From an uncultured Bacteroidales bacterium (GTDB taxonomy: Bacteria; Bacteroidota; Bacteroidia; Bacteroidales; FEN-979): DNA of 33,676 nt. Positions 23,062-30,516 of the stretch are shown here, piece after piece (positions within the stretch are counted from its first letter, which is position 1; each line of letters starts with the position of its first letter). The stretch is from NCBI GenBank assembly GCA_903916595.1, contig CAIWXI010000105.1:1-33676 (forward strand), written 5' to 3'. Position numbers and translations under genes: made by a program. Below the pieces are notes generated by a model. That model was not told where the DNA came from. It saw only the letters and a list, made by a program, of their open reading frames with translations, and did not search any database.

Positions 23062-24702
23062 TCAATGGCACTTATCCACCTTCATATACGGATAAGTAAA
23101 CTCCGTGGGAGGCAGCAGCGTTTCCTTGATCGTACGAGGGTTGGTCCAGCGAAGCAGGTTCAGATGGCTTCCGCTCTTGTCGTTGGTGCCTGAGCCCCTG
23201 GCCCCGCCAAAGGGCTGCTGACCTACAACCGCTCCCGAGGGTTTGTCGTTGAAGTAGAAATTGCCGGCCGCATAGCGCAACACCCTGCAGGCGGTATTCA
23301 GCGCCTCACGGTCTTTGGAAAATACCGATCCTGTAAGTCCGTATGGTGAGGTCTGGTCGCAGATGTGCAAGGTATCCTCAAAATCCTTGTCCTTGTATAC
23401 ATAAACGGTCATCACCGGACCGAAAATCTCTTCTTCCATCGATTTGAAATGCGGGTCTTTGGTAAGTATCACGGTGGGCTGTACAAAATAGCCTTTTGAT
23501 TTGTCACCCGTGCCCCCGTATATAACCTCTGCATCACTTGATTTCTTTGCATAATCGATATATCCCATGATGTTGTCGAATGAAGCCTCGTCAATCACGG
23601 CATTCATGAAATGACTGAATTCGCGAACATCGCCCACGGTGACCGTCGACAGCATATCCCCTATCCGTGATTTTACTTCGGGCCATAAGGATTCGGGGAT
23701 ATACGAACGCGAAGCCGCGGAGCATTTCTGTCCCTGGTATTCGAAAGCTCCCCTGACCATGGCAACGGCAACTTCCTGTGGGTCGGAAGAGGGATGGACA
23801 AAAATGAAGTCCTTGCCCCCGGTCTCGCCTACTATCCTCGGATAAGACCTGAAACCGGCCATATGATCAGCAATAGTCTTCCAGATGCCGTTAAAGGTCC
23901 CGGTAGAGCCGGTGAAATGAATGCCCGCGAGATCACGATGACCAAGGGCCAGCTTGCCGATCATGCTTCCCGAACCGGGAATAAAGTTGATCACTCCATC
24001 TGGCAGTCCGGCCTCCTTAAATATCTTCATCAGCACAAAATTCGAAAGGATGGAAGTAGATGAAGGCTTCCATACCGTGGTGTTTCCCATTACAACCGGG
24101 GCCATGTTGAGGTTGGAGGCAATGGCGGTGAAGTTGAACGGGGTTACCGTAAATACAAAGCCTTCCAGCGGACGGTATTCAAGACGGTTGATTATCCCCT
24201 TTTGAGAATGTGGCTGCTCCTTGTATATTTCAGTGGTAAAATAGGCGTTGAACTTCAGAAAATCTATCGTTTCGCAGGACGAGTCTATTTCGGCCTGATA
24301 TGCGCTCTTACCCTGACCAAGCATGGTTGCCGCATTAAGCCACTGCCTGTACTTTGAGGAGATCAGCTCGGCTGCCTTCAGAGTGATCGAAACCCTCTCA
24401 ACCCAGGAAACATCTTCCCATTCCCTGTGTGCTTTCAAAGCCGCATCTATAGCCATCTGCACTTCCTTCTCCCCTGCTACATGATAATTCGCCAGCACAT
24501 GCTGATGGTCGTGGGGCATTACGACTTTTGAGGTTTTGCCTGTCCTTACTTCCCTGCCTCCGATGATCAGCGGAATATCAAGGACTTCAGAGCTCATCCT
24601 GTCAAGCTCTTCATTCAGATGTTTTCTTTCTTTGCAACCCGGTGCATAGTTGAGAGTATGCTCGTTTTCGGGCCTCTCAAGATTAAAAATCGCATTATTC
24701 AT
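23062..24702 (-). CDS. pruA: L-glutamate gamma-semialdehyde (P5C) dehydrogenase
   Basis: This NAD-dependent aldehyde dehydrogenase oxidises glutamate semialdehyde, from proline or ornithine, to glutamate. From the ATG at 24702 the product is 546 residues, typical for the stand-alone bacterial/eukaryotic-type P5C dehydrogenase. Visible motifs are TVTPFNFTAIASNLNMAP, the cofactor loop HFTGSTGTF, the general base in IVGETGGKDF, the nucleophile in GQKCSAASRSYIP, and EEIFGPVM. The upstream extension to 24789 is rejected because it contains the promoter at 24737-24744. No proline dehydrogenase gene is in the window. It is divergent from the ModE-type regulator gene and shares its regulatory region. 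Confidence 0.94.
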   Translation of the reverse strand: MNNAIFNLERPENEHTLNYAPGCKERKHLNEELDRMSSEVLDIPLIIGGREVRTGKTSKVVMPHDHQHVLANYHVAGEKEVQMAIDAALKAHREWEDVSWVERVSITLKAAELISSKYRQWLNAATMLGQGKSAYQAEIDSSCETIDFLKFNAYFTTEIYKEQPHSQKGIINRLEYRPLEGFVFTVTPFNFTAIASNLNMAPVVMGNTTVWKPSSTSILSNFVLMKIFKEAGLPDGVINFIPGSGSMIGKLALGHRDLAGIHFTGSTGTFNGIWKTIADHMAGFRSYPRIVGETGGKDFIFVHPSSDPQEVAVAMVRGAFEYQGQKCSAASRSYIPESLWPEVKSRIGDMLSTVTVGDVREFSHFMNAVIDEASFDNIMGYIDYAKKSSDAEVIYGGTGDKSKGYFVQPTVILTKDPHFKSMEEEIFGPVMTVYVYKDKDFEDTLHICDQTSPYGLTGSVFSKDREALNTACRVLRYAAGNFYFNDKPSGAVVGQQPFGGARGSGTNDKSGSHLNLLRWTNPRTIKETLLPPTEFTYPYMKVDKCH

Positions 24703-24736
24703 ATTATTTTTATTTAGACTTATTCCGTTTTCTTTG

Positions 24737-24744
24737 CAAATGTA
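24737..24744 (-). promoter_or_regulatory. pruA promoter -7 element
   Basis: Read leftward, TACATTTG matches TAnnTTTG and predicts a start near 24730, about 28 nt before the pruA ATG. The dyad at 24763-24786 would overlap its -33 region. Confidence 0.6.
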
Positions 24745-24762
24745 AATATTTTTTTTCACTGC

Positions 24763-24786
24763 GGATATGCATCCGACGACATATCG
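24763..24786. promoter_or_regulatory. Candidate ModE-type operator before the regulator/wtp operon
   Basis: GGATATG-N10-CATATCG is an imperfect inverted repeat (6 of 7 paired) with the same 10-bp spacer and identical right half as the site upstream of aor at 16224-16247. Its centre lies about 37 bp upstream of the predicted regulator transcript start, over the -33 region, as expected for autorepression. Confidence 0.5.
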
Positions 24787-24797
24787 CAAAAATAAAG

Positions 24798-24805
24798 TAT
24801 TTTTG
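24798..24805 (+). promoter_or_regulatory. Promoter -7 element of the modE-like/wtp/moco operon
   Basis: TATTTTTG matches TAnnTTTG, with a predicted start near 24812 and a leader of about 13 nt. It lies inside an inverted repeat (arms GCAAAAAT 24786-24793 and ATTTTTGC 24799-24806, loop AAAGT). It is followed directly by the palindrome CCGATATCGG (24807-24816), a possible second operator at the start site. Confidence 0.55.
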
Positions 24806-24824
24806 CCCGATATCGGATGTAATT

Positions 24825-25208
24825 ATGGAAACAAAGTTCAAACCCAGGCTGGACCACATTAAGCTCGATTACAAGATCTGGCTGGCCGACCTGAATGGCA
24901 TGGGCATTCTGGGCGACGGTAAATGGAGGATGCTGAAGCTGATCTCCGAAAAAGGTTCTCTGAAGGCAGCCTGCGACGAGCTTGGCTATACGTATCGCCG
25001 CACCTGGGGAAACATTAAAAAGATCGAAGAGTTTTTCGGGTTTCCCCTGCTTGAAAAACACAGAGGGGGCTCTGAAGGAGGGAGCATGACACTGACCGAA
25101 GAGGGAAAGCTGCTTGTAAAAGCCTTCGACAGGTTCCATTCCACTGCTGACGATGTGATTCAGAAAGGCTTCAGGGAGTTCATTGATGAAATAACAGGCA
25201 AACAATAA
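24825..25208 (+). CDS. ModE-type winged-helix regulator, DNA-binding domain only
   Basis: This 127-residue protein matches the N-terminal LysR-like winged helix of ModE: ILGDGKWRMLKLISEKGSLKAACDELGYTYRRTWGNIKKIEEFFG, then a wing with HRGGSEGGSMTLTEEGKLLVKAF. It lacks the C-terminal Mop/TOBE oxyanion-binding domains of E. coli ModE, so how it senses metal is not evident; it might respond through a partner or act constitutively. Its stop is 4 bp before wtpA, making it the first gene of the transport/cofactor operon. A target in that operon, and perhaps aor, is suggested by the shared dyads, which is inference. Confidence 0.85.
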   Translation: METKFKPRLDHIKLDYKIWLADLNGMGILGDGKWRMLKLISEKGSLKAACDELGYTYRRTWGNIKKIEEFFGFPLLEKHRGGSEGGSMTLTEEGKLLVKAFDRFHSTADDVIQKGFREFIDEITGKQ

Positions 25209-25212
25209 CATT

Positions 25213-26172
25213 ATGAGAAAACTTATTTCAGTTTTATTGTGCAGCATCATGCTGACCTCAGTGGCATCAGCTCAAAAACCCGCGGGAATCAGCGGTGATC
25301 TGATCATTTTTCATGCAGGCAGTCTTTCGGTTCCCATGAAAGAGATCAAGGCGGAGTTTAATAAAATCTACCCCAAGGTGAATGTGTTGATGGAGCCGGC
25401 CGGAAGCGTAGAGTGTGCAAGAAAGATCACCGATCTGAAGAAACCCTGCGACATAATGGCTTCTTCTGATTACAGCGTGATCGACAAAATGCTGGTCCCG
25501 GCGTATGCCGACTGGAACATAAAATTTGCGGCTAACGAAATGTGCATTGTATACGCCGATAAAGCAAAATACAAAGATCAGATCAATGAAAAGAACTGGT
25601 TTGACATCCTGATGAAGCAGGATGTGGCATTCGGAAGGGCCGACCCCAACTCCGATCCCTGTGGTTACCGTTCGGTGATGTGCATACAGCTTGCCGAAAC
25701 GTATTATAAAAAGCCCGGACTTGCAAAACAGATGCTCGCAAAGGACCTCAATTACATCAGGCCAAAAGAGGTAGACCTCATCGGCGTGCTGGAGTCGAAC
25801 AACATCGATTACATTTTCCTTTACAGGTCCAACGCGGTGCAGCACAACCTGAAATATCTGGTGCTCCCCGACCAGGTGAACCTGAAAAACTCTAAATACG
25901 CCGATGTTTATAAAAATGCTGTCGTTGACATTAAAGGCAAAAAGCCAGGGGAAACTGACCAGGTTAAGGGAGAGCCCATGATCTACGGCGTTACCATGAT
26001 CAAAGATGCTCCCAACCGCGAGGCTGCTCTGGCTTTCCTCGAATTCATGCTGTCGAAGGACAAAGGGATGAAGATCATGGAAAAGGACGGTCAGCCCTCG
26101 GTGATTCCTATGGAAGAAAAGAATTATTCAGCTGTTCCCGACCGCTTGAAACCATTTGTTAAAAAGCCATAA
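25213..26172 (+). CDS. wtpA: Tungstate/molybdate ABC transporter, substrate-binding protein
   Basis: This is the periplasmic oxyanion-binding protein of the WtpA/ModA class known from archaea. It has 319 residues with a signal peptide (cleavage after SVASAQ). Class signatures are LIIFHAGSLSVPMKEI, PAGSVECARKITDLKK, DIMASSDYSVIDKMLVPAYADW, FGRADPNSDPCGYRS and VLESNNIDYIFLY. In the archaeal structures two carboxylates complete an octahedral coordination of the anion. The acidic residues in ADPNSDP and VLESNNID are the likely equivalents, which fits tungstate selectivity but does not prove it. It is followed by its permease and ATPase genes. Confidence 0.93.
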   Translation: MRKLISVLLCSIMLTSVASAQKPAGISGDLIIFHAGSLSVPMKEIKAEFNKIYPKVNVLMEPAGSVECARKITDLKKPCDIMASSDYSVIDKMLVPAYADWNIKFAANEMCIVYADKAKYKDQINEKNWFDILMKQDVAFGRADPNSDPCGYRSVMCIQLAETYYKKPGLAKQMLAKDLNYIRPKEVDLIGVLESNNIDYIFLYRSNAVQHNLKYLVLPDQVNLKNSKYADVYKNAVVDIKGKKPGETDQVKGEPMIYGVTMIKDAPNREAALAFLEFMLSKDKGMKIMEKDGQPSVIPMEEKNYSAVPDRLKPFVKKP

Positions 26173-26173
26173 A

Positions 26174-26953
26174 ATGAAGAAGCAGGGGCTGCAGTGGGCT
26201 TTTTCCATACTTGGCGGACTGCTGCTGTTATTTGTCCTGGGTCCGGTCCTGGGCCTGATGTTCTCCTCATCGCCCATGAAGCTGTTTGAGACGGCCAAAG
26301 ATCCGGAGGTTAAGAACAGCATTATGCTTACCCTGGGAACTTCCATGGCGGGAACCCTTTTGTTCGCTCTTGCCGCTATTCCCTTTTCATGGATCCTTGC
26401 CCGATATCAGTTCCCTTTAAAAAAACTCGTCACTGCGGTCATTGACCTTCCTGTGGTGATCCCTCATTCGGCTGCAGGCATAGCGATATTAGGCTTTATC
26501 TCAAGGGATACATGGCTTGGAAAAGCCGGATCACTGGCAGGATTCAATTTTATAGGCCATCCTGCCGGTATCATGCTCGCTATGGCGTTTGTAAGCCTCC
26601 CCTACCTGATCAATGCAGCGAGAGACGGGTTTTTATCAGTGCCTGAACGTCTCGAAAAAGCGGCGCTTACTCTTGGCGCCTCTCCGGCAAGGGTATTTTT
26701 TACCGTCTCCCTGCCCCTGGCCTGGAAAAATATATTATCGGGACTCATACTGATGTTCGCCCGCGGCATGAGCGAATTCGGAGCGGTCGTCATCATCGCT
26801 TATCACCCCATGATCACACCCGTTCTGATCTATGAACGATTTACTTCGTTCGGATTGAAATACGCCCAGCCGGTCTCGGTGATCTTTATCCTGGTGGTGC
26901 TGGTATTTTTCCTGATCCTCCGCCTTCTTCTCTCAAACACAAAAAAAAGCTGA
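26174..26953 (+). CDS. wtpB: Tungstate/molybdate ABC transporter permease
   Basis: This is an inner-membrane permease of 259 residues with about six hydrophobic segments. The EAA loop that contacts the ATPase reads ERLEKAALTLGASPARVFFTVSLPLAW, followed by FARGMSEFGA. The ATG at 26174 is 1 bp after the wtpA stop; a TTG six codons earlier inside wtpA is unlikely to be used. The gene lies between the binding-protein and ATPase genes in the usual wtpABC order. Confidence 0.92.
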   Translation: MKKQGLQWAFSILGGLLLLFVLGPVLGLMFSSSPMKLFETAKDPEVKNSIMLTLGTSMAGTLLFALAAIPFSWILARYQFPLKKLVTAVIDLPVVIPHSAAGIAILGFISRDTWLGKAGSLAGFNFIGHPAGIMLAMAFVSLPYLINAARDGFLSVPERLEKAALTLGASPARVFFTVSLPLAWKNILSGLILMFARGMSEFGAVVIIAYHPMITPVLIYERFTSFGLKYAQPVSVIFILVVLVFFLILRLLLSNTKKS

Positions 26954-26960
26954 TCTCTGC

Positions 26961-28007
26961 ATGCTTAAACTCACAGGTGTAACCAAAGATTTTAAAGGAT
27001 TCAGGATCAGCGATATTTCTTTTACCGTCGAGAAGGGGGACTATTTTATACTTCTTGGGCCATCGGGAGCCGGCAAATCCATATTGCTGGAAACCATTGC
27101 CGGGCTGCTGAGTCCTGATTCAGGAACCCTTGAGCTGAACGGAAAGGATATTACCAACCTGCCTATACAGCAGCGGAAAGTGGGACTGGTGTTTCAGGAC
27201 CATGCCATCTTCCCGCATATGAAAGTAAAGAAAAACCTGGCTTTTGCACTGCATGGCAGGCCTTCCGGCTTTATTCGCGAAAGGATAGCAGCCATGTGTA
27301 AACGGCTCGGTATCGAAGATCTGCCAGAGAGATATCCATCAACTCTTTCAGGTGGAGAGCTTCAGCGCGTAGCATTAGCACGCACTCTGATCCAGGAACC
27401 GGAGATCCTTCTGCTCGACGAGCCTCTGTCGTCAATGGATACCCGTCTGAAATCAGGGGTCAGGGCTCTGCTCAGGCAGATCCACCGTGAAGGACAGACC
27501 ATCATTCACGTCACACACGACTACGAGGAAGCTCTTTCTCTGGGAACACGGATCGCCGTGATGGATCATGGCAGAGTGCTTCAGACAGGCACTCCCGACG
27601 AGGTATTCCACTACCCCAGGAACGGGTTTGTGGCTCATTTTATCGGGCTGAAAAATTTCTTCCCTGTAACCATCAGAATGAGTAACGCCATACCGGTTGC
27701 TGTAACCGATGCAGGTCTCAGGATACAGGTTCAGCAAGGACAAGAAAATGCAAAAGGTTTCGTTATGATAAGGGGGGAAGATATCGTGCTTTCAAATGCA
27801 GCCCTGGATTCTTCGGCCACTAACGTATTCAGCGGACGGATAAGGGAAGTCACTGTCACTCCCATGGGATATGACATCTGCATAGATGCCGCAGAAACCA
27901 TCCATGCACTGGTAACCCGGTCTTCGCTTGAAAAAATGAATCTGCGTGAAGGAGTGAACATCTGGATGAACATAAAAGCCACAGCGGTAAAATTTATTGA
28001 GGAATGA
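26961..28007 (+). CDS. wtpC: Tungstate/molybdate ABC transporter ATPase
   Basis: This 348-residue ATPase energises import through the permease encoded just upstream. It has Walker A GPSGAGKS (33-40), the signature LSGGELQRVALARTL, Walker B ILLLDEPLSSMD and the switch HVTHDYEEA. A C-terminal TOBE/Mop-like domain (about 280-345) may give feedback inhibition by bound oxyanion, as in archaeal ModC; that is inference. Its stop overlaps the moeA start as ATGA, which indicates translational coupling. Confidence 0.93.
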   Translation: MLKLTGVTKDFKGFRISDISFTVEKGDYFILLGPSGAGKSILLETIAGLLSPDSGTLELNGKDITNLPIQQRKVGLVFQDHAIFPHMKVKKNLAFALHGRPSGFIRERIAAMCKRLGIEDLPERYPSTLSGGELQRVALARTLIQEPEILLLDEPLSSMDTRLKSGVRALLRQIHREGQTIIHVTHDYEEALSLGTRIAVMDHGRVLQTGTPDEVFHYPRNGFVAHFIGLKNFFPVTIRMSNAIPVAVTDAGLRIQVQQGQENAKGFVMIRGEDIVLSNAALDSSATNVFSGRIREVTVTPMGYDICIDAAETIHALVTRSSLEKMNLREGVNIWMNIKATAVKFIEE

Positions 28008-29182
28008 TAGCATTTGAAGAAGCGTTGGATATCGTATTGAACAGTGCCATTACACTGACGGAAGAACAGTCGGAGCTCGGATCGGCCTGTGGCAGGATAT
28101 TAAGCCGCGATGTGTTTTCCGATCTTGACATGCCTCCTTTCAATAAGTCGGCGGTGGATGGGTTTGCATGCAGGATGCAGGATGCAGGATACAGGATGGA
28201 GCTTAGTGTAATAGAAACGATTCCGGCGGGATCGGTTCCCGCCAGGGCAATTCAGGCTGGTGAATGTTCCAGGATAATGACCGGGGGCATGCTGCCCGAT
28301 GGAGCCGATACCGTGATCATGGTCGAGGATACAGAACTCACATCCGCCGACACAATAAAAATCCTAATCGGTAAAACGGCAAGAAATATATGCAATCAGG
28401 CTGAAGATATTCGTGAGGGAGACAAGGTGCTTGATAAGGGAACCCTCATCAGGCCTGCTCATCTGGCGGTTCTCGCTTCAGTTGGCAACACCATGCCATG
28501 GGTGGCACGGCAGCCGCAGATCGGGATCATCTCTACGGGGAATGAGCTGGTCGAACCTGATCGGAAGCCGGCCGCCGCCCGTATACGCAACTCCAATGCC
28601 TGGCAGCTTTATGCACAGGCAAAGACGATACCCGCTGGCTGTAGCTACTTCGGCATTGCAGGGGATACTCCCGAAGAACTTGAAGAAAAAATTTCCACAG
28701 CCCTATTGACCTCCGGCATTGTGATCCTTACCGGAGGAGTTTCGATGGGCGATTTCGATTATGTACCGGCCGCCATGGAACGTGCGGGCGCCATTATCCT
28801 GTTCAAAAGCATAGCTATTCAGCCCGGCCGGCCTACAGTCTTTGCACGTCGCGGGGATAAATTCATTTTCGGACTTCCGGGAAATCCGGTATCTTCGTTC
28901 GTGCTGTTTGAACTTCTGGTAAAGCCTTTTGTGCTGAAAATGATGGGCTGTGAGACAGGCTCCGGCATGCATCTGTTGCCCATGGCAGAAGGGTATTCGA
29001 GAAAAAAATCGTCAAGAAAATCGGTAATCCCGGTACTGGTCGAGAAAGGCCTGGTACATCTTCTGGAATACCATAGTTCGGCTCATATCAACGCGTATAC
29101 AAGAGCAAACGCCATGCTGATCGTAGACATCGGACAAACTGAAATTAAAAAGGGAGAGCTGGCCCATGTACGACTCCTTTAA
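28004..29182 (+). CDS. moeA: Molybdopterin molybdenumtransferase MoeA
   Basis: MoeA inserts molybdate or tungstate into adenylylated molybdopterin to complete the cofactor. The 392-residue protein is normal in length, with MPPFNKSAVDGFA (43-55), MTGGMLPDGADTVIMVED, TGNELVEP, LTGGVSMGDFDYVPAA, FGLPGNPVSSFVLFELLVKPF and a C-terminal domain. Right after VDGFA the coding DNA is a four-unit heptamer array (28168-28195), encoding ACRMQDAGYR. The protein aligns by eye without a large insertion, so the repeat seems to replace variable sequence. It overlaps wtpC by ATGA and moaA by 17 bp. Confidence 0.94.
   Translation: MIAFEEALDIVLNSAITLTEEQSELGSACGRILSRDVFSDLDMPPFNKSAVDGFACRMQDAGYRMELSVIETIPAGSVPARAIQAGECSRIMTGGMLPDGADTVIMVEDTELTSADTIKILIGKTARNICNQAEDIREGDKVLDKGTLIRPAHLAVLASVGNTMPWVARQPQIGIISTGNELVEPDRKPAAARIRNSNAWQLYAQAKTIPAGCSYFGIAGDTPEELEEKISTALLTSGIVILTGGVSMGDFDYVPAAMERAGAIILFKSIAIQPGRPTVFARRGDKFIFGLPGNPVSSFVLFELLVKPFVLKMMGCETGSGMHLLPMAEGYSRKKSSRKSVIPVLVEKGLVHLLEYHSSAHINAYTRANAMLIVDIGQTEIKKGELAHVRLL
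28168..28195. repeat. ATGCAGG heptamer array inside moeA
   Basis: ATGCAGG occurs three times in tandem, followed by ATACAGG, all within the moeA reading frame (residues 55-64). Four 7-bp units make 28 bp. Any change of one unit would shift the frame, while a change of three units would keep it. Confidence 0.88.
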
Positions 29183-29966
29183 CCGCCGCATCTCATACCT
29201 GAGAGTTTCCGTTACCGACCGCTGTAACCTGCGGTGCACTTATTGTATGCCCGAACAAGGTATTTCGATGCTGCCGCATTCCGATATCCTTACCTACGAA
29301 GAGATACTCGAAGTAATCAGGGTTTCTGTTGCCATGGGCATTGATAAAGTGCGGATTACCGGGGGAGAACCTCTTGTACGAAAAGGTCTTGTTCCCTTTA
29401 TAGCGAAGGTGGCAGCTATTCCCGGCATCACTGACCTGGGGCTTACCACCAACGGCATACTGCTTGAGGAGTTTGCACTACCTCTGGCCGAAGCCGGACT
29501 TCACAGGATCAATATCAGCCTCGACACCATCGACCCGGTGAAATACAAGTGGATAACCAGGGGCGGCGACCTTGAAAAGGTGTTAAAAGGGATTCAGGCT
29601 GCGCAGGATGCAGGACTGAAACCGGTTAAAATAAACTGCGTTATTCAGAACTCTTCGGATGAACCCGATGCGACTGCGGTCCGCGAATTCTGTCTGGCCA
29701 GAGGGCTGGAAGCCCGGTTCATTCACCAGATGAACCTCGGAGAAGGCAGTTTCACTATTGTGGAAAACGGACATGGTGGCGACTGCGAGCGCTGCAACCG
29801 GCTTCGGTTGACCGCTAACGGCAAAATCAAACCCTGTTTGTTCAGTGATCTCGAATTCGACATCCGCCGTCAGGGAATTAAACAAGCTATAGAACAAGCA
29901 GTTGGGATGAAACCTGAAAAAGGCTTGTCCAATACAACGGGTTTTTTTCATAATATTGGAGGATGA
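29166..29966 (+). CDS. moaA: GTP 3',8-cyclase MoaA, compact form
   Basis: This radical SAM enzyme converts GTP to 3',8-cyclo-7,8-dihydro-GTP, the first step of molybdopterin synthesis. The SAM cluster motif is C20-x3-C24-x2-C27 (CNLRCTYC), with TGGEPLVR and a TNG strand. The second cluster site is C207-x2-C210-x13-C224 within CERCNRLRLTANGKIKPC, and the essential C-terminal Gly-Gly is present (NIGG). At 266 residues it is about 60 shorter than E. coli MoaA. Most of the missing part lies between RFIHQMNL and the second cluster, where roughly 20 residues replace about 70. The key residues remain, so it is probably functional. It overlaps moeA by 17 bp. Confidence 0.9.
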   Translation: MYDSFNRRISYLRVSVTDRCNLRCTYCMPEQGISMLPHSDILTYEEILEVIRVSVAMGIDKVRITGGEPLVRKGLVPFIAKVAAIPGITDLGLTTNGILLEEFALPLAEAGLHRINISLDTIDPVKYKWITRGGDLEKVLKGIQAAQDAGLKPVKINCVIQNSSDEPDATAVREFCLARGLEARFIHQMNLGEGSFTIVENGHGGDCERCNRLRLTANGKIKPCLFSDLEFDIRRQGIKQAIEQAVGMKPEKGLSNTTGFFHNIGG

Positions 29967-29980
29967 TTGGGATTTACGAT

Positions 29981-30036
29981 TTCACCATTTCACCATTTCA
30001 CCATTTCACCATTGCACCATTTCACCATTTCACCAT
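29981..30036. repeat. Seven-unit TTCACCAT octamer array between moaA and moaC
   Basis: Seven consecutive 8-bp units of TTCACCAT (one TGCACCAT) fill most of the 81-bp gap and end 11 bp before the moaC ATG. It is the same unit and orientation as at 18629-18652 after aor. Only 3-4 such units, plus inverted ones, occur there. Confidence 0.92.
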
Positions 30037-30047
30037 TTCCTTAAGGT

Positions 30048-30515
30048 ATGCCCAAACTAACTCATATTGACCAATCCGGTAAGGCCTGCATGGTCGATGT
30101 ATCGGCTAAGCCTGCGCAGGTAAGGACGGCCGAAGCGACAGGCCATATTACCCTTGCCGGGGCTACGATCAAACTCATCCGCCAGAATAAGATGAAGAAA
30201 GGCGATGTACTGACCGTTGCCGAGATCGCGGGGATACAGGGAGGAAAAAGGACTTCTGAACTTATCCCTTTATGCCATCCGCTGAGTATAACAAAAATGG
30301 AAGTGAAGGCGAGCCTCGATAAGACGGGGGTCCGGATCGAAAGCCTGGCACGATGTACCGGGCCGACCGGGATCGAGATGGAAGCGCTCACGGCGGTTTC
30401 GGTGGCCCTGCTTACGGTTTATGATATGTGCAAGGCGGCCGATAAAACAATGCAGATCGATGAGATCAGACTCGTAAGCAAATCAAAGGAAGACATCAAT
30501 GATAATTCCGTATAA
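30048..30515 (+). CDS. moaC: Cyclic pyranopterin monophosphate synthase
   Basis: MoaC rearranges the MoaA product to cyclic pyranopterin monophosphate. The 155-residue length is normal. LTHIDQSGKACMVDVSAKP opens the protein. Key residues K51, H77 (LCHP), D126 (VYDMCKA) and K133 are at the usual positions, and CTGPTGIEMEALTAVSVA is the dimer signature. It is separated from moaA by an octamer array but continues the operon. Confidence 0.96.
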   Translation: MPKLTHIDQSGKACMVDVSAKPAQVRTAEATGHITLAGATIKLIRQNKMKKGDVLTVAEIAGIQGGKRTSELIPLCHPLSITKMEVKASLDKTGVRIESLARCTGPTGIEMEALTAVSVALLTVYDMCKAADKTMQIDEIRLVSKSKEDINDNSV

Positions 30516-30516
30516 A

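Noticed and set aside
24703-24789. N-terminal extension of P5C dehydrogenase
   Set aside because: The sequence contains the pruA promoter and half of an operator-like dyad, and family members begin near MNNAIFNLERPEN.
29700-29790. Frameshift or deletion error as the cause of the short MoaA
   Set aside because: The frame is open through the second cluster motif to the conserved Gly-Gly end, and the join falls in a variable region.
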